From Ceratopteris richardii (taxonomy: Eukaryota; Streptophyta; Polypodiopsida; Polypodiales; Pteridaceae), in contig CM035407.1 of NCBI GenBank assembly GCA_020310875.1, positions 72,366,221-72,430,220 on the forward strand: a DNA stretch of 64,000 nucleotides, read 5' to 3'. The notes below the pieces were generated by a model that did no database searches, had not been told where the DNA came from, and saw only the letters and a list, made by a program, of their open reading frames with translations. Shown one piece after another: positions 52,926-63,250 of this stretch (its first letter is position 1; each line of letters starts with the position of its first letter). The translations under genes were made by a program, and so were the position numbers.

Positions 52926-54347
52926 TTATTCCCCTAGGTTATCCTCGATGTCAATGCACATGCGTACACACTCTTCTATGGTCCTAGGGTCCTTCAAGTA
53001 CACATATGATCTCAATTTGGTACTTAGCAATCCATCCAAGAACAAAGCCACTTGCTTAGCTGGTGTGGGTAACTCAGGGACAGGGCATCGCTCCAGGTAT
53101 TGCCTAAATCTTCTTCCGACAAGTCTCACGGTTTCTTGAGGGGTTTGCTTGAAGGTGTGAATCAGCGAGGAAGTGTTATGTCTTATGCCACTTTTAGAGA
53201 ATTCAATAATGAATGCCTCTAGAAGTTGGTCTATGCTCCTGAACTTCCTCTCGTTTAGTGGCTGAAACCATGTCAGGGCAGTGTTCCTAAGGGTTAGACC
53301 AAAGGCATTGTACTGCGTAGACAGATCTTCAACTTGTTCAGCTCTCAAGACTTGCCTAAACTCAGCCACATGATCGTATGGATCTCCAGTGCCATCGAAG
53401 TAGTTCTTCATGGACTTAACTAACTGAGTCGGTCTCAAAGTCCTTGCGTGCTCTCTAGGTCTTGGTAGAGGGAACTCATCCGCATTTCTTTGATTCCTTG
53501 GAGCTCTAAGTACCTCAGGTTCCACTCTATTTGTTTCCGTTCTCGTTCTTTCTTTGCCCCCAGGGTTGGCAAAGCTTACTTCTGGCCTATCTCTACTTCT
53601 GTCTCTTTGAGCTCCATGAGCTTGGGATGCTCCAGCTCCTGGGTGACCATAGGACACGTTCGATCTTAGTTGGGGAAAAACGAATTCACCCTTCCAAGTA
53701 TAAGCATGCCTGTCATGTTCTGTAACCACAAAGATCCTCTCTGAAGCGTGATCTAAGTAAGTCACTCTGCCTGGGCTATCAGGATCTTTGAACTCATAGA
53801 TCAGGATTGACCCTACATCATTTGGCCTATTTGATATATACCTCCAAAAGGCTTCATCGGTCTCTTGGTTTAGGAGCAGATCTATACTCTTATTGTCTTG
53901 GAGAACCCACTCAGGATTGAGGATTCTAGTAAGAATAGATTTCCCTCGAGGGGTCCTAGGCTCTCCTCCTACGTTCCCTTGTTCTAGGTCATCTACGTCC
54001 GTCTCAGGGATCACATTCCCGAATTCATCTGTCCTATCCGGGTGACTCGTGACTACGTATATGGTTCCCTCTTTGTCCAAGTATGCTCCGTTTTCAAACT
54101 TGACACCTGGGTGTTCTAGTCCAATGGATTGGTCCGGGTTTTTAATCTGGACCACGGATCTTCCTAGGCCGTCCTCATAGATGCTAGCACCTAATCGGTT
54201 GGTCCTAAGGTATCCCAGCTGCGTCTTGTAGGGGCCTTCCACCCTATACAGATATGGCACACCCGAACTTCCTGTAGGTCTGTCCATACCTTGAGACATC
54301 TCTGATTCACTAGTCTCAGAGCTAGGGTAATGCGAGTGGTGACTCAA
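52926..54347 (-). CDS. gypsy-1 gag
   Basis: 473 codons from MSHHSHYPSSETSESEM. The N-terminal 230 residues hold beta-rich repeats (YLRTNRLGASIYEDGLGRSV; VKFENGAYLDKEGTIYVV; VTYLDHASERIFVVTEHD; TWKGEFVF). Then comes the capsid-type retrotransposon gag domain: LRPTQLVKSMKNYFDGTGDP, YDHVAEFRQVLRAEQ, FGLTLRNTALTWFQPL, IIEFSKSGIRHNTSSLIHTF and VALFLDGLLSTKLRSYVYL. The N-terminal extension is also present in gypsy-2. Ends at a TAA, after which the same protein continues. Confidence 0.92.
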   Translation of the reverse strand: MSHHSHYPSSETSESEMSQGMDRPTGSSGVPYLYRVEGPYKTQLGYLRTNRLGASIYEDGLGRSVVQIKNPDQSIGLEHPGVKFENGAYLDKEGTIYVVTSHPDRTDEFGNVIPETDVDDLEQGNVGGEPRTPRGKSILTRILNPEWVLQDNKSIDLLLNQETDEAFWRYISNRPNDVGSILIYEFKDPDSPGRVTYLDHASERIFVVTEHDRHAYTWKGEFVFPQLRSNVSYGHPGAGASQAHGAQRDRSRDRPEVSFANPGGKERTRTETNRVEPEVLRAPRNQRNADEFPLPRPREHARTLRPTQLVKSMKNYFDGTGDPYDHVAEFRQVLRAEQVEDLSTQYNAFGLTLRNTALTWFQPLNERKFRSIDQLLEAFIIEFSKSGIRHNTSSLIHTFKQTPQETVRLVGRRFRQYLERCPVPELPTPAKQVALFLDGLLSTKLRSYVYLKDPRTIEECVRMCIDIEDNLGE

Positions 54348-56100
54348 CTACCGGGCCCAAGACCTAGCAGTATGGTTAACGCTGGCCTCCGAGGACCTAA
54401 GACTTTGTCTATCTCTTACTAGATGTCGTCCTGATCTAAGGTTCATATGCCTATTTAAGTAGCCCAATTTTTGCTCAAAGTACAACCTCGTTGCCGATCA
54501 ATTGGTGTCAGTCACTTGATTCTTTTTTAGTGTGTTATTGTGTTTATGATCTTGTCTGATATCGCGTCGTTAGGAATATTTGAGTTAATTTTCCGCACTT
54601 GAGTTGATCGTTCCACGTTAAGTTCTTTTCCTTTAAAGTTCTCGGTCACACATAGGTTATCTCTTGAACTTGATTTCTTAGATAGTCTTTGACTTGTCAC
54701 GTGCCTATCGTTGTCCTGAATTACTCCTAGCACTACTCGAACTTAGCCTAAGCTAGGAATTGACAAAGGGAGTTGAGAATATTCCGACCTTACTTGTTGA
54801 TCCCTTGCTTTATGACGCTCAAGAACCCGATTCTCAAGCTTGCAAAGAAACCCTTGCTTTGGATGCTCTCAATGGACCTGTGAAAGTCCCAAAATTAGCT
54901 CAAGACTTAAACTCAAACGACAGACAGATCACATTCATGCATGTAATTTGGATATCAATTATGTCCTCTGTCTTTATTGCAAACAATTCTAGAGATCCCT
55001 TGGTTTTGTTCCCCCTAAGTATGGTATTTGATACACAGGATTTTTCTCAAGACACACTTGTAAGTACCTCAAAAACCACTAATTATTTGATAGGTATGCC
55101 AAAAATTACCCCAAGAACTTGGTATTAAAAACCCTAGAAAATTGGCCGAAAAAGCCTGTCAATCGCGATCGACAGGTCTGTCAATTGCGATTGACAGAGG
55201 TGTCCGTCGGGGCCTGTCGGTCGCGATCGACACGTCAATCGCAATCGACAGTGTCAATCGCGATCGACAGAGTCGATCGTGGGTCTTGTCAATCGCGATC
55301 GATGGTGTCAATCGCGATCGACACGTGTTCCGGGATTTTCGCCGTAAATTCAGTCGATCGGGGCTGTGTCCGTCGCAATGGACACGTGGCAACGCGTGAA
55401 ATTCAGCCAATCGTCAAAATTCAGTCGGTCGCGATCGACGGTGTCAATTGCGACTGACAAAGGTATCGGTCGTGGTTGTCGATCGCGATTGATGGTGTCA
55501 ATCGCGATTGACAGGGTCAGTCGGTCGTCTCTGTCGGTCGCGATCGACAAGTCTGTCGGTCGCGATTGACAGACGTTGTCGATCGTGGCTGTCGATCGCG
55601 ATCGATGGTGTCAATCGCACAGAGAAACACATAATTTTTTTTACTGTTTTAGGTGATTTAGAGTGTGGTCCTTATGTGTGTCCTTATGGTGTGCTTTGTT
55701 TTACCAAATGGCCGATTTTTCTGTCGATCGCGATCGACAGACTTCGGCGACACAGAGACAGTTTTGTGATGTTTCGTACCTGCACGGAGTGCTGGAGATG
55801 ATGATGCAACAAGTATCTGCAAGAAAGCTCAAGAAACATGCAAAAACAACGCACACAATATCGCTCTCTCGCTCTCTCTCACAAGTGGAATGAGGGAAAT
55901 GAGGTGGAGAAGGTGATATGATCAAAAAAACTGAAAATTTTCGCGATGATGGAGATGGAGATCGGATATGGTGAGGATGATGATGGTGATGATGGTGGTG
56001 AGGTAAGAAAGAGAAAAATAAGAAAAGTAAAGAAATTACCTACAACGCCAACGTCTCAAATCTACGTCTTACCATCACACTCTCGTCCTCAAAGCTCGAT
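54348..56100 (-). other. gypsy-1 5' leader
   Basis: About 1.75 kb between PBS and gag with no credible coding sequence. It contains the GTCAATCGCGATCGACA array (55150-55640) and GA/TGATGG-rich stretches near 55950-56030. Confidence 0.75.
55150..55640. repeat. GTCAATCGCGATCGACA tandem array
   Basis: About 20 irregular copies of a 16-20 bp word centred on the palindrome atcgcgat, with flanks gtca/tgac that extend the inverted symmetry (TGTC...GACA). A stray copy is at 55722-55740. The open frames over it in several phases are repeat artefacts. Confidence 0.92.
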
Positions 56101-56118
56101 CCTCGGCAACGGCGCCAA
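56101..56118 (-). other. gypsy-1 primer-binding site
   Basis: The minus strand reads TGGCGCCGTTGCCGAGGA, complementary to tRNA-Asp with one change, eight bases inside the 5' LTR. Confidence 0.92.
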
Positions 56119-56126
56119 AATTTGGT

Positions 56127-56838
56127 GTAGCTCAGTGATGAGTAGCACCTCCTTTAATGTCAATCTGGGAAGATGTGAGGATGGTATGATGACCTCGAGC
56201 AAGTGAAGGCACAAGTGCGTGAGTGAGAAGCACACTAACATACACACACATACACACACACGCGCACACAAGGTAAGACAAAGAGTGAGAAGCAATGGAG
56301 TTCTTTAGACTACTTCCAAAATGCTCATAAAAGTTTAGATCAATTACAAGCTAGCTCAAAAATGAGCTCTCTAGCTCTATTTATAGTTTTTTACTAGGTT
56401 TTGGCCGTGTCCAGACCTAGTGTCTGGCCTAGTTAAAAATTAGGTTCTAGGGCCTATTTGAAGACTCAAACGAAGTCTAAAAATTATGAAAATTGGTAGG
56501 TAGCTACTTCGAATGCTCCTCAAGCTCCAGGATTCCTTGGCTTGCACAAAATGGAGCTACAAAAATATGAAATGGTATCTACAATGGCTTTTAGTGATGA
56601 AAATCACTATTGTTGTAGGGATTTCTTCTAACGATTTGACATGCACATCTCTGAGCTCCCTACTTGCTCCTTCTCCTTGTGTGTCCACCTCTTTGATATG
56701 CTTTAGTGTCTTGAAAAAATAATGGCCTACTTGCGAGATCATCGTTGACTACTCTGTCTGCTTGTGCCTTCTCTTCGCTCTGACTCCCTTCGTAAGCTTC
56801 CTTGCCTTGTGAGTCCTTCAGTTCCTTGACTCCCAACA
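56127..56838 (-). repeat. gypsy-1 5' LTR
   Basis: Starts TGTTGGGAGTC on the minus strand and ends GAGCTACA. It is followed outside by GAGGT (56839-56843), matching the left flank. Confidence 0.95.
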
Positions 56839-56843
56839 GAGGT

Positions 56844-58023
56844 TGTAAGAGATTTTCATAAAGTGGGTGAGTAAGAAAATCAAATTTCAAAATATTAGTG
56901 AGAATTGAGCATCAAGTGAGTAAATTGAAAATTAGGTACAGAATCGCGATTTTCATTAGTGGGATAAAGTGAGTGACTTGTGATGAAAAGTTAGGAATTG
57001 TGAATTAAAACCATAAAATTGTTGAGGAAAAAAATTGAACAAGTAAAAAGTGAAAATTCTGAGAAAATTGCACAAAATCGCGATTGTGTGAAGTCTATAA
57101 AACCCTGGAATCTCAGAAAAAAGCTCATGTGAGTGAGGGAGAGAGAGAGAGAGTGAATAGAATCGCGATTTCCTGCAACCACAAAGCTTTTGGATACTTC
57201 TTGATCAAGCAAGCAAGGTAAGGACTTCCCAATAAATTTTTGCATTATTTCAAGTTCTCATATGATGATTAAAACATTAAAAAACTAATAAATTAGTAAA
57301 ATCACGGAATCGCGACTTTTAGAATTTTGAAGTTTTACTGAGAAAAAAATAATAATTTTGTAAAGCTCTTTTATTGCATGTTAAAATTTTAACAAGGCGA
57401 TTCTTTTGGAGAAATAAAAACTTAAAAATTAAGAACTTCAAAAAAAATTTCAAACTGCACAGAATCGCGATTCTGTAGTCAAACACAAAATCACGATTCT
57501 CTGAAATAAAACACAAAATCGAGATTCCCAGAGCACGATTTTCATAAGAAAATTGTGTTTCAAACGATTGTGAGCAATCACGATTGTCTGGGAACAGAAT
57601 CGTGAAAAACACGATTCTCACCACAGAATCGTGGAAAACACGTTTCTCTCCACTGAATCGTGAAAAACACGATTCTCACCACAGAATCGTGAAAAACACG
57701 ATTCTCTCCATAGAATCGTGAAAAACACGATTCTCTCCACAAAATCGTGAAAAACACGATTCTCACCACAGAATCGTGAAAAACACGATTCTCACCACAG
57801 AATCGTGAAAAACACGATTCTCTCCACAAAATCGTGAAAAACACGATTCTCTCCATAGAATCGTGAAAAAATACGATTCTCTCCACAGAATCGTGAAAAA
57901 CACGATTCTCTCCACAGAATCGTGAAAAAACACGATTCTCTCCACAAAATCGTGGAAAAACACGATTCTCTTCACAGAATCGTGGAAAACATAATTTTTT
58001 TCAAAAGATTGTGAGTAAGTTGA
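56844..58023 (+). other. gypsy-2 leader resumed, with AATCGCGATT words
   Basis: Non-coding continuation of the gypsy-2 leader after the gypsy-1 insertion. The palindrome aatcgcgatt or a near match recurs at about 56943, 57074, 57163, 57307 and 57462, often preceded by caga or caca. A TATA-like tctataaaaccc lies at 57094. The 30-bp hairpin array follows at 57590. Confidence 0.65.
57590..57995 (+). repeat. 30-bp hairpin tandem array
   Basis: About 14 head-to-tail copies of a 29-30 bp unit, cagaatcgtgaaaaacacga-ttctctccac. Each unit is an inverted repeat: gaatcgtg, an A-rich loop, cacgattc. Units differ only by small substitutions (ctctccac or ctcaccac) and loop length. It ends about 30 bp before gypsy-2 gag. 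Minus-strand open frames here (RESCFSRF-type repeats) are artefacts. Confidence 0.95.
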
Positions 58024-59172
58024 ATGATTCTTAGATCTGGTAATAAATTGTACACACCTTCTAAACAAGATCTAGGAAGGAAGGAGATAGAACCAGTGAT
58101 AGGAGAACTACAAGAAAAAGATTTTGGGCAAGAAAATAATATGGAAAATTTAAATGAAACCAATGACTCTTCTGAAATTGGTGATTACATAAATATTCTT
58201 AAATATTTGTACACAAATAGGTTTGGAACCTATGTATATTAGGATGGGATGCATAAGTTTTTCATTAGATTGAGAAACTTAGAAGTTCCCCTGAATATAA
58301 CACCAGTAGCACAATTCAAGGATGGCAGATATGAGGATAGACAGAGATGTGTATACATCTTCTCACAGGATCCAGAAAATTCTAATGACTTAGGGCAATG
58401 TGCAGACAAGAGACCTTGGGAACAAAACCTAGGGCAACCAGACTTGCCAAGACAACATGAAACTCACAATAATAATGAACAACAACAAGGAAGGAGAGTA
58501 CATACTTCCCCAAACCCTTTTGAAAGAGAAGTAGAAGGACTTAATGATTTTTCATTTAGAAGGAGACATCAGTGGCAGAATCAGGGAAAAATGCTTAGGC
58601 CCTATCAGGTAGCCAAATGCATGAAGACTCAATATGAAGGATATTCTGATCCTCATGCTCATGCTGCAAAATTTAGACAATTAATTAGAGCAGAAGAAGT
58701 TGAGGATTATAAAGTGCAATTTGAAGCATTTGGTTTAACCCTAACTGGACCTGCACTATCTTGGTTCATTCCCTTGAGAAAGGAAATGTATCCGGATATT
58801 GGATCTTTCCTAGAAGCCTTCATAGGGGAATTCTCAAAAACTGGAATAAAACATAGCACAGCCACCTTGATACATAGTTTTAAACAACAAAAAAATGAAA
58901 ATGTCAGAGAGGTAGCTAGGAGATTCAAGCAATACATTGACATATGTCCCAGAAAAGAAGTACCCTCCATGGCAAGACAAGTATCTCTATTCATAGAAGG
59001 ATTGAGAAGTGCCCAATTAAGAACCTTGGTGTATTATAGAAGGTGCCCAGACCTAGGAGCATGTGTTAAGGAAGCAATAGACTTAGAAGATAACCGGGGA
59101 CAAGATCTATTAGCATTTGATCAACCAAGAACAAATGAAGATAAAATCCCACCAACAGAAGAATTAGCATAG
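58024..59172 (+). CDS. gypsy-2 gag
   Basis: Starts MILRSGNKLYTPSKQDLGRK. A TAG at 58240-58242 (YVY*DGMHKF; gypsy-1 has YEDG here) interrupts an otherwise continuous frame. The capsid-type gag domain reads LRPYQVAKCMKTQYEGYSDP, HAAKFRQLIRAEEVEDYKVQ, FGLTLTGPALSWFIPLRKEM, FIGEFSKTGIKHSTATLIHS and VSLFIEGLRSAQLRTLVYY. A TAG at about 59170 replaces a probable Gln. It is clearly homologous to gypsy-1 gag but well diverged. Confidence 0.92.
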
Positions 59173-59814
59173 GCAATTGCCAAAGCCCTAGAAGTTAGCA
59201 CCAAGAGAAACCTGATAAACACCAGAATAGCTACAAATAAGAAATGCTATAACTGTGGAGAAAATCATTTTGTACAACAATGTCCATATCAAAAACCACA
59301 ACATTTGCAAGATAGGAGAACACTCAAATATTGTACATTGGAAAGAAAATGGACAAATCATACTAGAGAAGAATGCTTCTACAATAAACAACCTATTAAG
59401 GAAAGAGAATATGCAAATCAACATAATTCACAAAGAGAATCTGGATTTTTTGAGCAACCAAGACCTGTACTTGGGCAACAACCTCCACTACCAACAAATG
59501 TAGTACCAGTCAAATACACACCAATAGAAGAAGAAATCTCAAGTCTAAGATCATCTTACGGAGAAGATTATCATTGGAATGAAGGATATCAAGAAGAGTG
59601 GGAAGGATATGAGCTAAGAGAACCAGAACTACAAGCCCTAGACTTGGGAAATGGGAGAATTGAAATGGATACAGCTACATTCATGTACATAACCAATAAT
59701 TACATGTCCAATCAAAAACCTCAGTTCAAAGGGAGTAAAAAAATAACTTGTTATAGATGTGGAGGGGAACATTTCATTAGAGATTGTCCAAATAGAAAAA
59801 GACCAAGAGGATGA
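59173..59814 (+). CDS. gypsy-2 nucleocapsid region
   Basis: Gag continues with KKCYNCGENHFVQQC (first knuckle), YCTLERKWTNHTREECFYNK, and, after a Tyr/Gln/Glu-rich linker, CYRCGGEHFIRDC (second knuckle). Both knuckles are the short CX2CX3HX4C form. The third knuckle and the whole upstream protease of gypsy-1 have no counterpart; within about 50 bp the sequence passes to the pre-RT segment (FDVPANFNTYEVEDR). A frame change occurs near 59290. Confidence 0.85.
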   Translation, partial: AIAKALEVSTKRNLINTRIATNKKCYNCGENHFVQQCPYQKPQHLQDRRTLKYCTLERKWTNHTREECFYNKQPIKEREYANQHNSQRESGFFEQPRPVLGQQPPLPTNVVPVKYTPIEEEISSLRSSYGEDYHWNEGYQEEWEGYELREPELQALDLGNGRIEMDTATFMYITNNYMSNQKPQFKGSKKITCYRCGGEHFIRDCPNRKRPRG

Positions 59815-59822
59815 AAAAAATG

Positions 59823-61483
59823 AGAAAATGACAAACAAGGATCAACAGTTTGATGTACCTGCAAATTTCAACACTTATGAAGTAGAAGACAGACTACTTC
59901 TAAAAATGAAACCAAAGAGAGAAAAGAAAAAAGGGGAGGCATATGACAATGAGGAACAAACTAAGAAGGTGATGATCACCCAGGAAGAGGGGGAGAAAGA
60001 CATATTGTGATAGTTGATGACATGACAAATCAAGAGGAGGAAGCATTAAGAAATTTGGCCAGAAACTATAGGGATGTGTTTGCTTACAGCTACAAGGATT
60101 TGAAAGGAATTGACCCTAAAATCTGTGAGCATAAGATTACTATTACACCTGATGCAAAGCCTAACAAACAAAGACATTACACATTCAATGATAAATACTC
60201 TGCCAAAATAAAGGAAGAAATTGACAAGCTGCTGGCTGCTAATTTCATCTATGAGATTGAGTATACAGAATGGATATCTCCTATAGTTGTAGTACCAAAA
60301 AAGAATGGGAACCTCAGGGTATGCATTAACTTGAAAAAAGTGAATGCTGCAACTATAAGAGATAGCTACCCATTGCCCATAACAGACCATGTTTTATAAA
60401 GAGTTGCAGGGAAGGAGGTCTATAGTTTTTTGGATGGTTTTTCAGGATACAATTAGGTACCCATAGCTTTGGAAGACCAACATAAAATTGCCTTTTCCAC
60501 AGAATGGGGAATTTATGCTTTTAGGGTTATGCCCTTTGGGTTAACTAATGCCCCAGCAACTTTTCAAAGATTGATGTGTCATATCTTCAAAGAATTCCTA
60601 AGGAATATAATGGAAATTTATGTGGATGATTTTTGTACTTTTTCATTAAAAAGACAGGATCATTTGGAAGATTTAGAAAATATATTCAGGAAATGTAGAA
60701 CATACAGGGTATGTTTAAATCCATAGAAGTGTGTGTTCTTTGTAAGACAAGGGAGAATGTTAGGTCACAGTCTCCAAAAATGGAATTTCAACTGATGAAA
60801 GGAAGATTAAGGCCATTGTGGAACTTCCAAAGCCAACAAATGTAAAGGAACTTCAAACTTTCATGGGACATTGCGGGTATTATAGAAAATTTGTACACAA
60901 GTTTGCTGACATTGCAAAACCTTTGTATGCCTTAATCACAAAATTTGAGTGGACCAAAGAGTGTGACCAAGCTTTTGAGACTCTAAAAACTTGTTTGCTG
61001 ATAGCACCAATTCTAAAAACCCCACAGTGGGATAACATTTTTCATGTCCATGTGGATGCTTCAAATCATGCTTTGGGATGTGTGTTAGCACAACCAATAG
61101 AAGGGAGCAAATTAGATTTTCCAGTTGCTTATGCTAGTAGGCAACTGAATTCAGCAGAGAAAAATTACACAACCACTGAGAGGGAAGGGTTGGGAATGAT
61201 ATTTGCTGTAAAAAAATATAGACATTACCTTTTGGCCAACAAGTTTAAATTCTTTGTGGATCACCAAGCTCTACTCTACCTAGTAAACAAACCTTGTCAC
61301 ACTGGTAGAATAGTCAGGTGGTTTCTTCTACTGATGGAGTTTGAGTTTGAGGTAGTGGTCAGACAAGGAAAGACTCATTTGAGAGCAGACCATTTGTCCA
61401 GAATCCAGGCCAAAGAGTCAAGTTCACCTTTAGATGATGACTTGCCAGATACATATTTGTTCAAAGTAGAAAGTATTTCTTGA
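59823..61483 (+). CDS. gypsy-2 RT and RNase H (interrupted)
   Basis: Segments 59823-60010, 60007-60399, 60403-60726 and 60818-61483 together encode: FDVPANFNTYEVEDRLL, GEAYDNEEQTKKV, then RT YRDVFAYSYKDLKGIDP, IEYTEWISPIVVVPKKNGN, LRVCINLKKVNAATIRDSYP, FLDGFSGYN, MPFGLTNAPATFQRLMCHIF, catalytic EIYVDDF and FMGHCGYYRKFV. RNase H follows: VHVDASNHALGCVLAQP, ASRQLNSAEKNYTTTEREGL, VDHQALLYLVNKP and HLRADHLSR. TAA/TAG at about 60398, 60456 and 60724 and a frameshift near 60770 disable the copy. Confidence 0.92.
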
Positions 61484-61490
61484 ATGGGCC

Positions 61491-63250
61491 ATGACTTTAG
61501 TACCTTTGCTAACCATGGGACCCTGCAAAACATTTGAAAACAACACACATAGGGTATTACAAAGTAGAAATTTTATGCTGATGGTTGGTCATTTGTATCA
61601 TCTCAATCATATGGGCATACTGGAATATTGTATTTCAGAAGAGGAGCAACATGATTATTTGAAGAGAGCTCACTATTGGAACCCTTGTACTCATGCTTCC
61701 ATGATAGTCACCCTAAGTAATCTCAATAGGATGGGAGTACATTGGCCTAATAAGATTCAAGATGTAAAAAGGTATATTTCCAACTGCTGGAAATGCCAAT
61801 CCTTGAGAAATTCAGAAGTTATAATCTTATATTGGTTTCAGAAAAATCCAGATTGGAGTGCAAACATAATTGAGGAGTTGAAAAGAAATAAGAAAGTAAA
61901 GCTAGAAAGAGATAGTGCAGACTCAAAGAATCTACAAATGATTTCTGAAGAGTATCAACTAATAGGAGATCAATTGTACAAGAAAGGAATGGATGGGTAT
62001 TTAAGAATCTATGTTCCTGAAGATAAATATCTGGAAATATTAGAAATGGCACATTCTGGAGTGGAAGGAGGACATTTTTCAAGTGATAGGACTGCTAAAC
62101 TCATATTATACTCTGGTTATTGGTGGCCAACTCTATTTCCTGATGCAAGAACATATGTGAAAAGATGTGACATTTGTCAGAGGGTGAGTCAACCAAATAA
62201 AAGAGACAATATGCCACTAGTGCCACTGATTTCAGCTAGAGCATTTAGTAAATGGGGATTGGATTTCATTGGACCCATACATCCTCCAGAAAAACAGTCC
62301 CATGCTGAATACATACTAGTAGCCACATATTACCTGTACTAAATGGGAAGAGGCCAAGGCTACAAAAAGGAATGATGCTCAGACCACTTCCAGATTTCTC
62401 TATGAAAATAACATTACCAGATTTGGATTACCAATTGAATTAGCAAGTGATAGGGGAACTCATTTTTTGAACCAAATCATAGAAAACATAACTGAGTATT
62501 TTATGATCAATCATGGAAAGTCAGCCCCATATCACCCACAAGCTAATGGATTAGCAGAAAGTACTAATAAAATACTTTGCACTGTATTGTCAAAATTGGT
62601 AAACACAAATAGGAATGATTGGGATTTACAACTTAATCATGTCTTATGGGCCTATAGAGTGGCATACAAAACCGCACTAGGAACCACACCATTCAACCTG
62701 GTATATGGACAAAATGCAGTTCTGCCTATAGAATTCCTTATTCCCACACTAAGGGTAGGTAGTCAATACAAGTGGACTGGACATGAGTTATCTAAGAGAG
62801 TGGTGGAACTGGAAAAGCTAGGAGCCTCTAGACTTCAAGTAGTTATGAGCATATATGCAGACAAGAAAAGGCAAAAAGCTTATTATGATGTTCATATTAA
62901 AGAGAAGGACTTACAAGAAGGAGATCTAGTTTTGGCATACACAATAAAAGAACATCAAAAAAAATTTCAAAAAAAAAGGACATGGACCTTATATTATCCA
63001 TCAAATAAGTAACAGTGGAGCTATTCAACTAGCTAACATAGATGGAGAAATCATGCCGAATTTCATAAGTGGATGCAGAGTAAAAAGGTATGATCTTCCA
63101 TTAATTGTTTCTGAATGGAGAAGAATACATCAAGCTCAAAATAGGAAAAAAGAAGAGGAAAACATTAGAAAGGAGGCTCAACAGGAGGCAAAGGAAAGGA
63201 TAAGAAAAACCAAAGATCTTAGAGAAGTCCTTTTTTGTGAAACACTCTAA
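61491..63250 (+). CDS. gypsy-2 integrase with duplicated HHCC module
   Basis: Module 1 (61667-61800): RAHYWNPCTHASMIV ... NCWKCQS. Module 2 (62046-62180): MAHSGVEGGHFSSDRT ... VKRCDICQR. Each has H-X6-H and C-X2-C, with preceding segments LYHLNHMGILEYCISEEEQ and LYKKGMDGYLRIYVPEDKY being alike. The core has KWGLDFIGPIHPP, a frameshift near 62335, IELASDRGTHFLNQI, PYHPQANGLAESTNKI and WAYRVAYKTALGTTPFNLVY, so the D, D and E residues are all present. The C-terminal GDLVLAYTIKEH region ends in a frameshift near 62975, then ISGCRVKRYDLPL and a charged helix. Confidence 0.9.

Larger units (their letters stand above)
39316..56838 (-). mobile_element. gypsy-1: full-length 17.5-kb Ty3/gypsy element with extra ORFs
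   Basis: LTRs of about 712 bp (39316-40028 and 56127-56838) differ at roughly 17 sites, with 5-bp GAGGT duplications outside. Transcribed right to left: 5' LTR, tRNA-Asp PBS (56118-56101), a 1.75-kb leader with a short tandem repeat, gag, three zinc knuckles, PR, RT, RNase H, two HHCC modules plus integrase, a second retropepsin-like domain, an IW.PK-repeat tail, a 405-codon ORF, a ~1,070-codon accessory frame, PPT, 3' LTR. Single stops and one frameshift separate the blocks. The extreme length and PBS fit the Athila/Tat branch loosely; lineage assignment needs an RT tree. Confidence 0.93.

Noticed and set aside
54760-55128. 122-codon plus-strand ORF in the gypsy-1 leader
   Set aside because: On the antisense strand of the element's leader; no domain, and other leader ORFs are equally random.
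55119-55801. Overlapping ORFs with SIAIDRV-like repeats on both strands
   Set aside because: Artefacts of the GTCAATCGCGATCGACA array.
57590-57995. Possible CRISPR-like array (repeats of about 30 bp)
   Set aside because: Units are directly adjacent with no unique spacers, and the DNA is a plant retrotransposon leader.
57578-58068. Minus-strand open frames with repeating RESCFSRFCGENRVFHDS-type protein
   Set aside because: They are translations of the 30-bp hairpin array; the unit length, a multiple of three, keeps frames open. No start context or domain.
59823-60010. Hidden protease between zinc knuckle and RT of gypsy-2
   Set aside because: This segment aligns with the pre-RT FEVPENF...GEAYDN linker of gypsy-1; there is no D-S/T-G and no room for a retropepsin fold.
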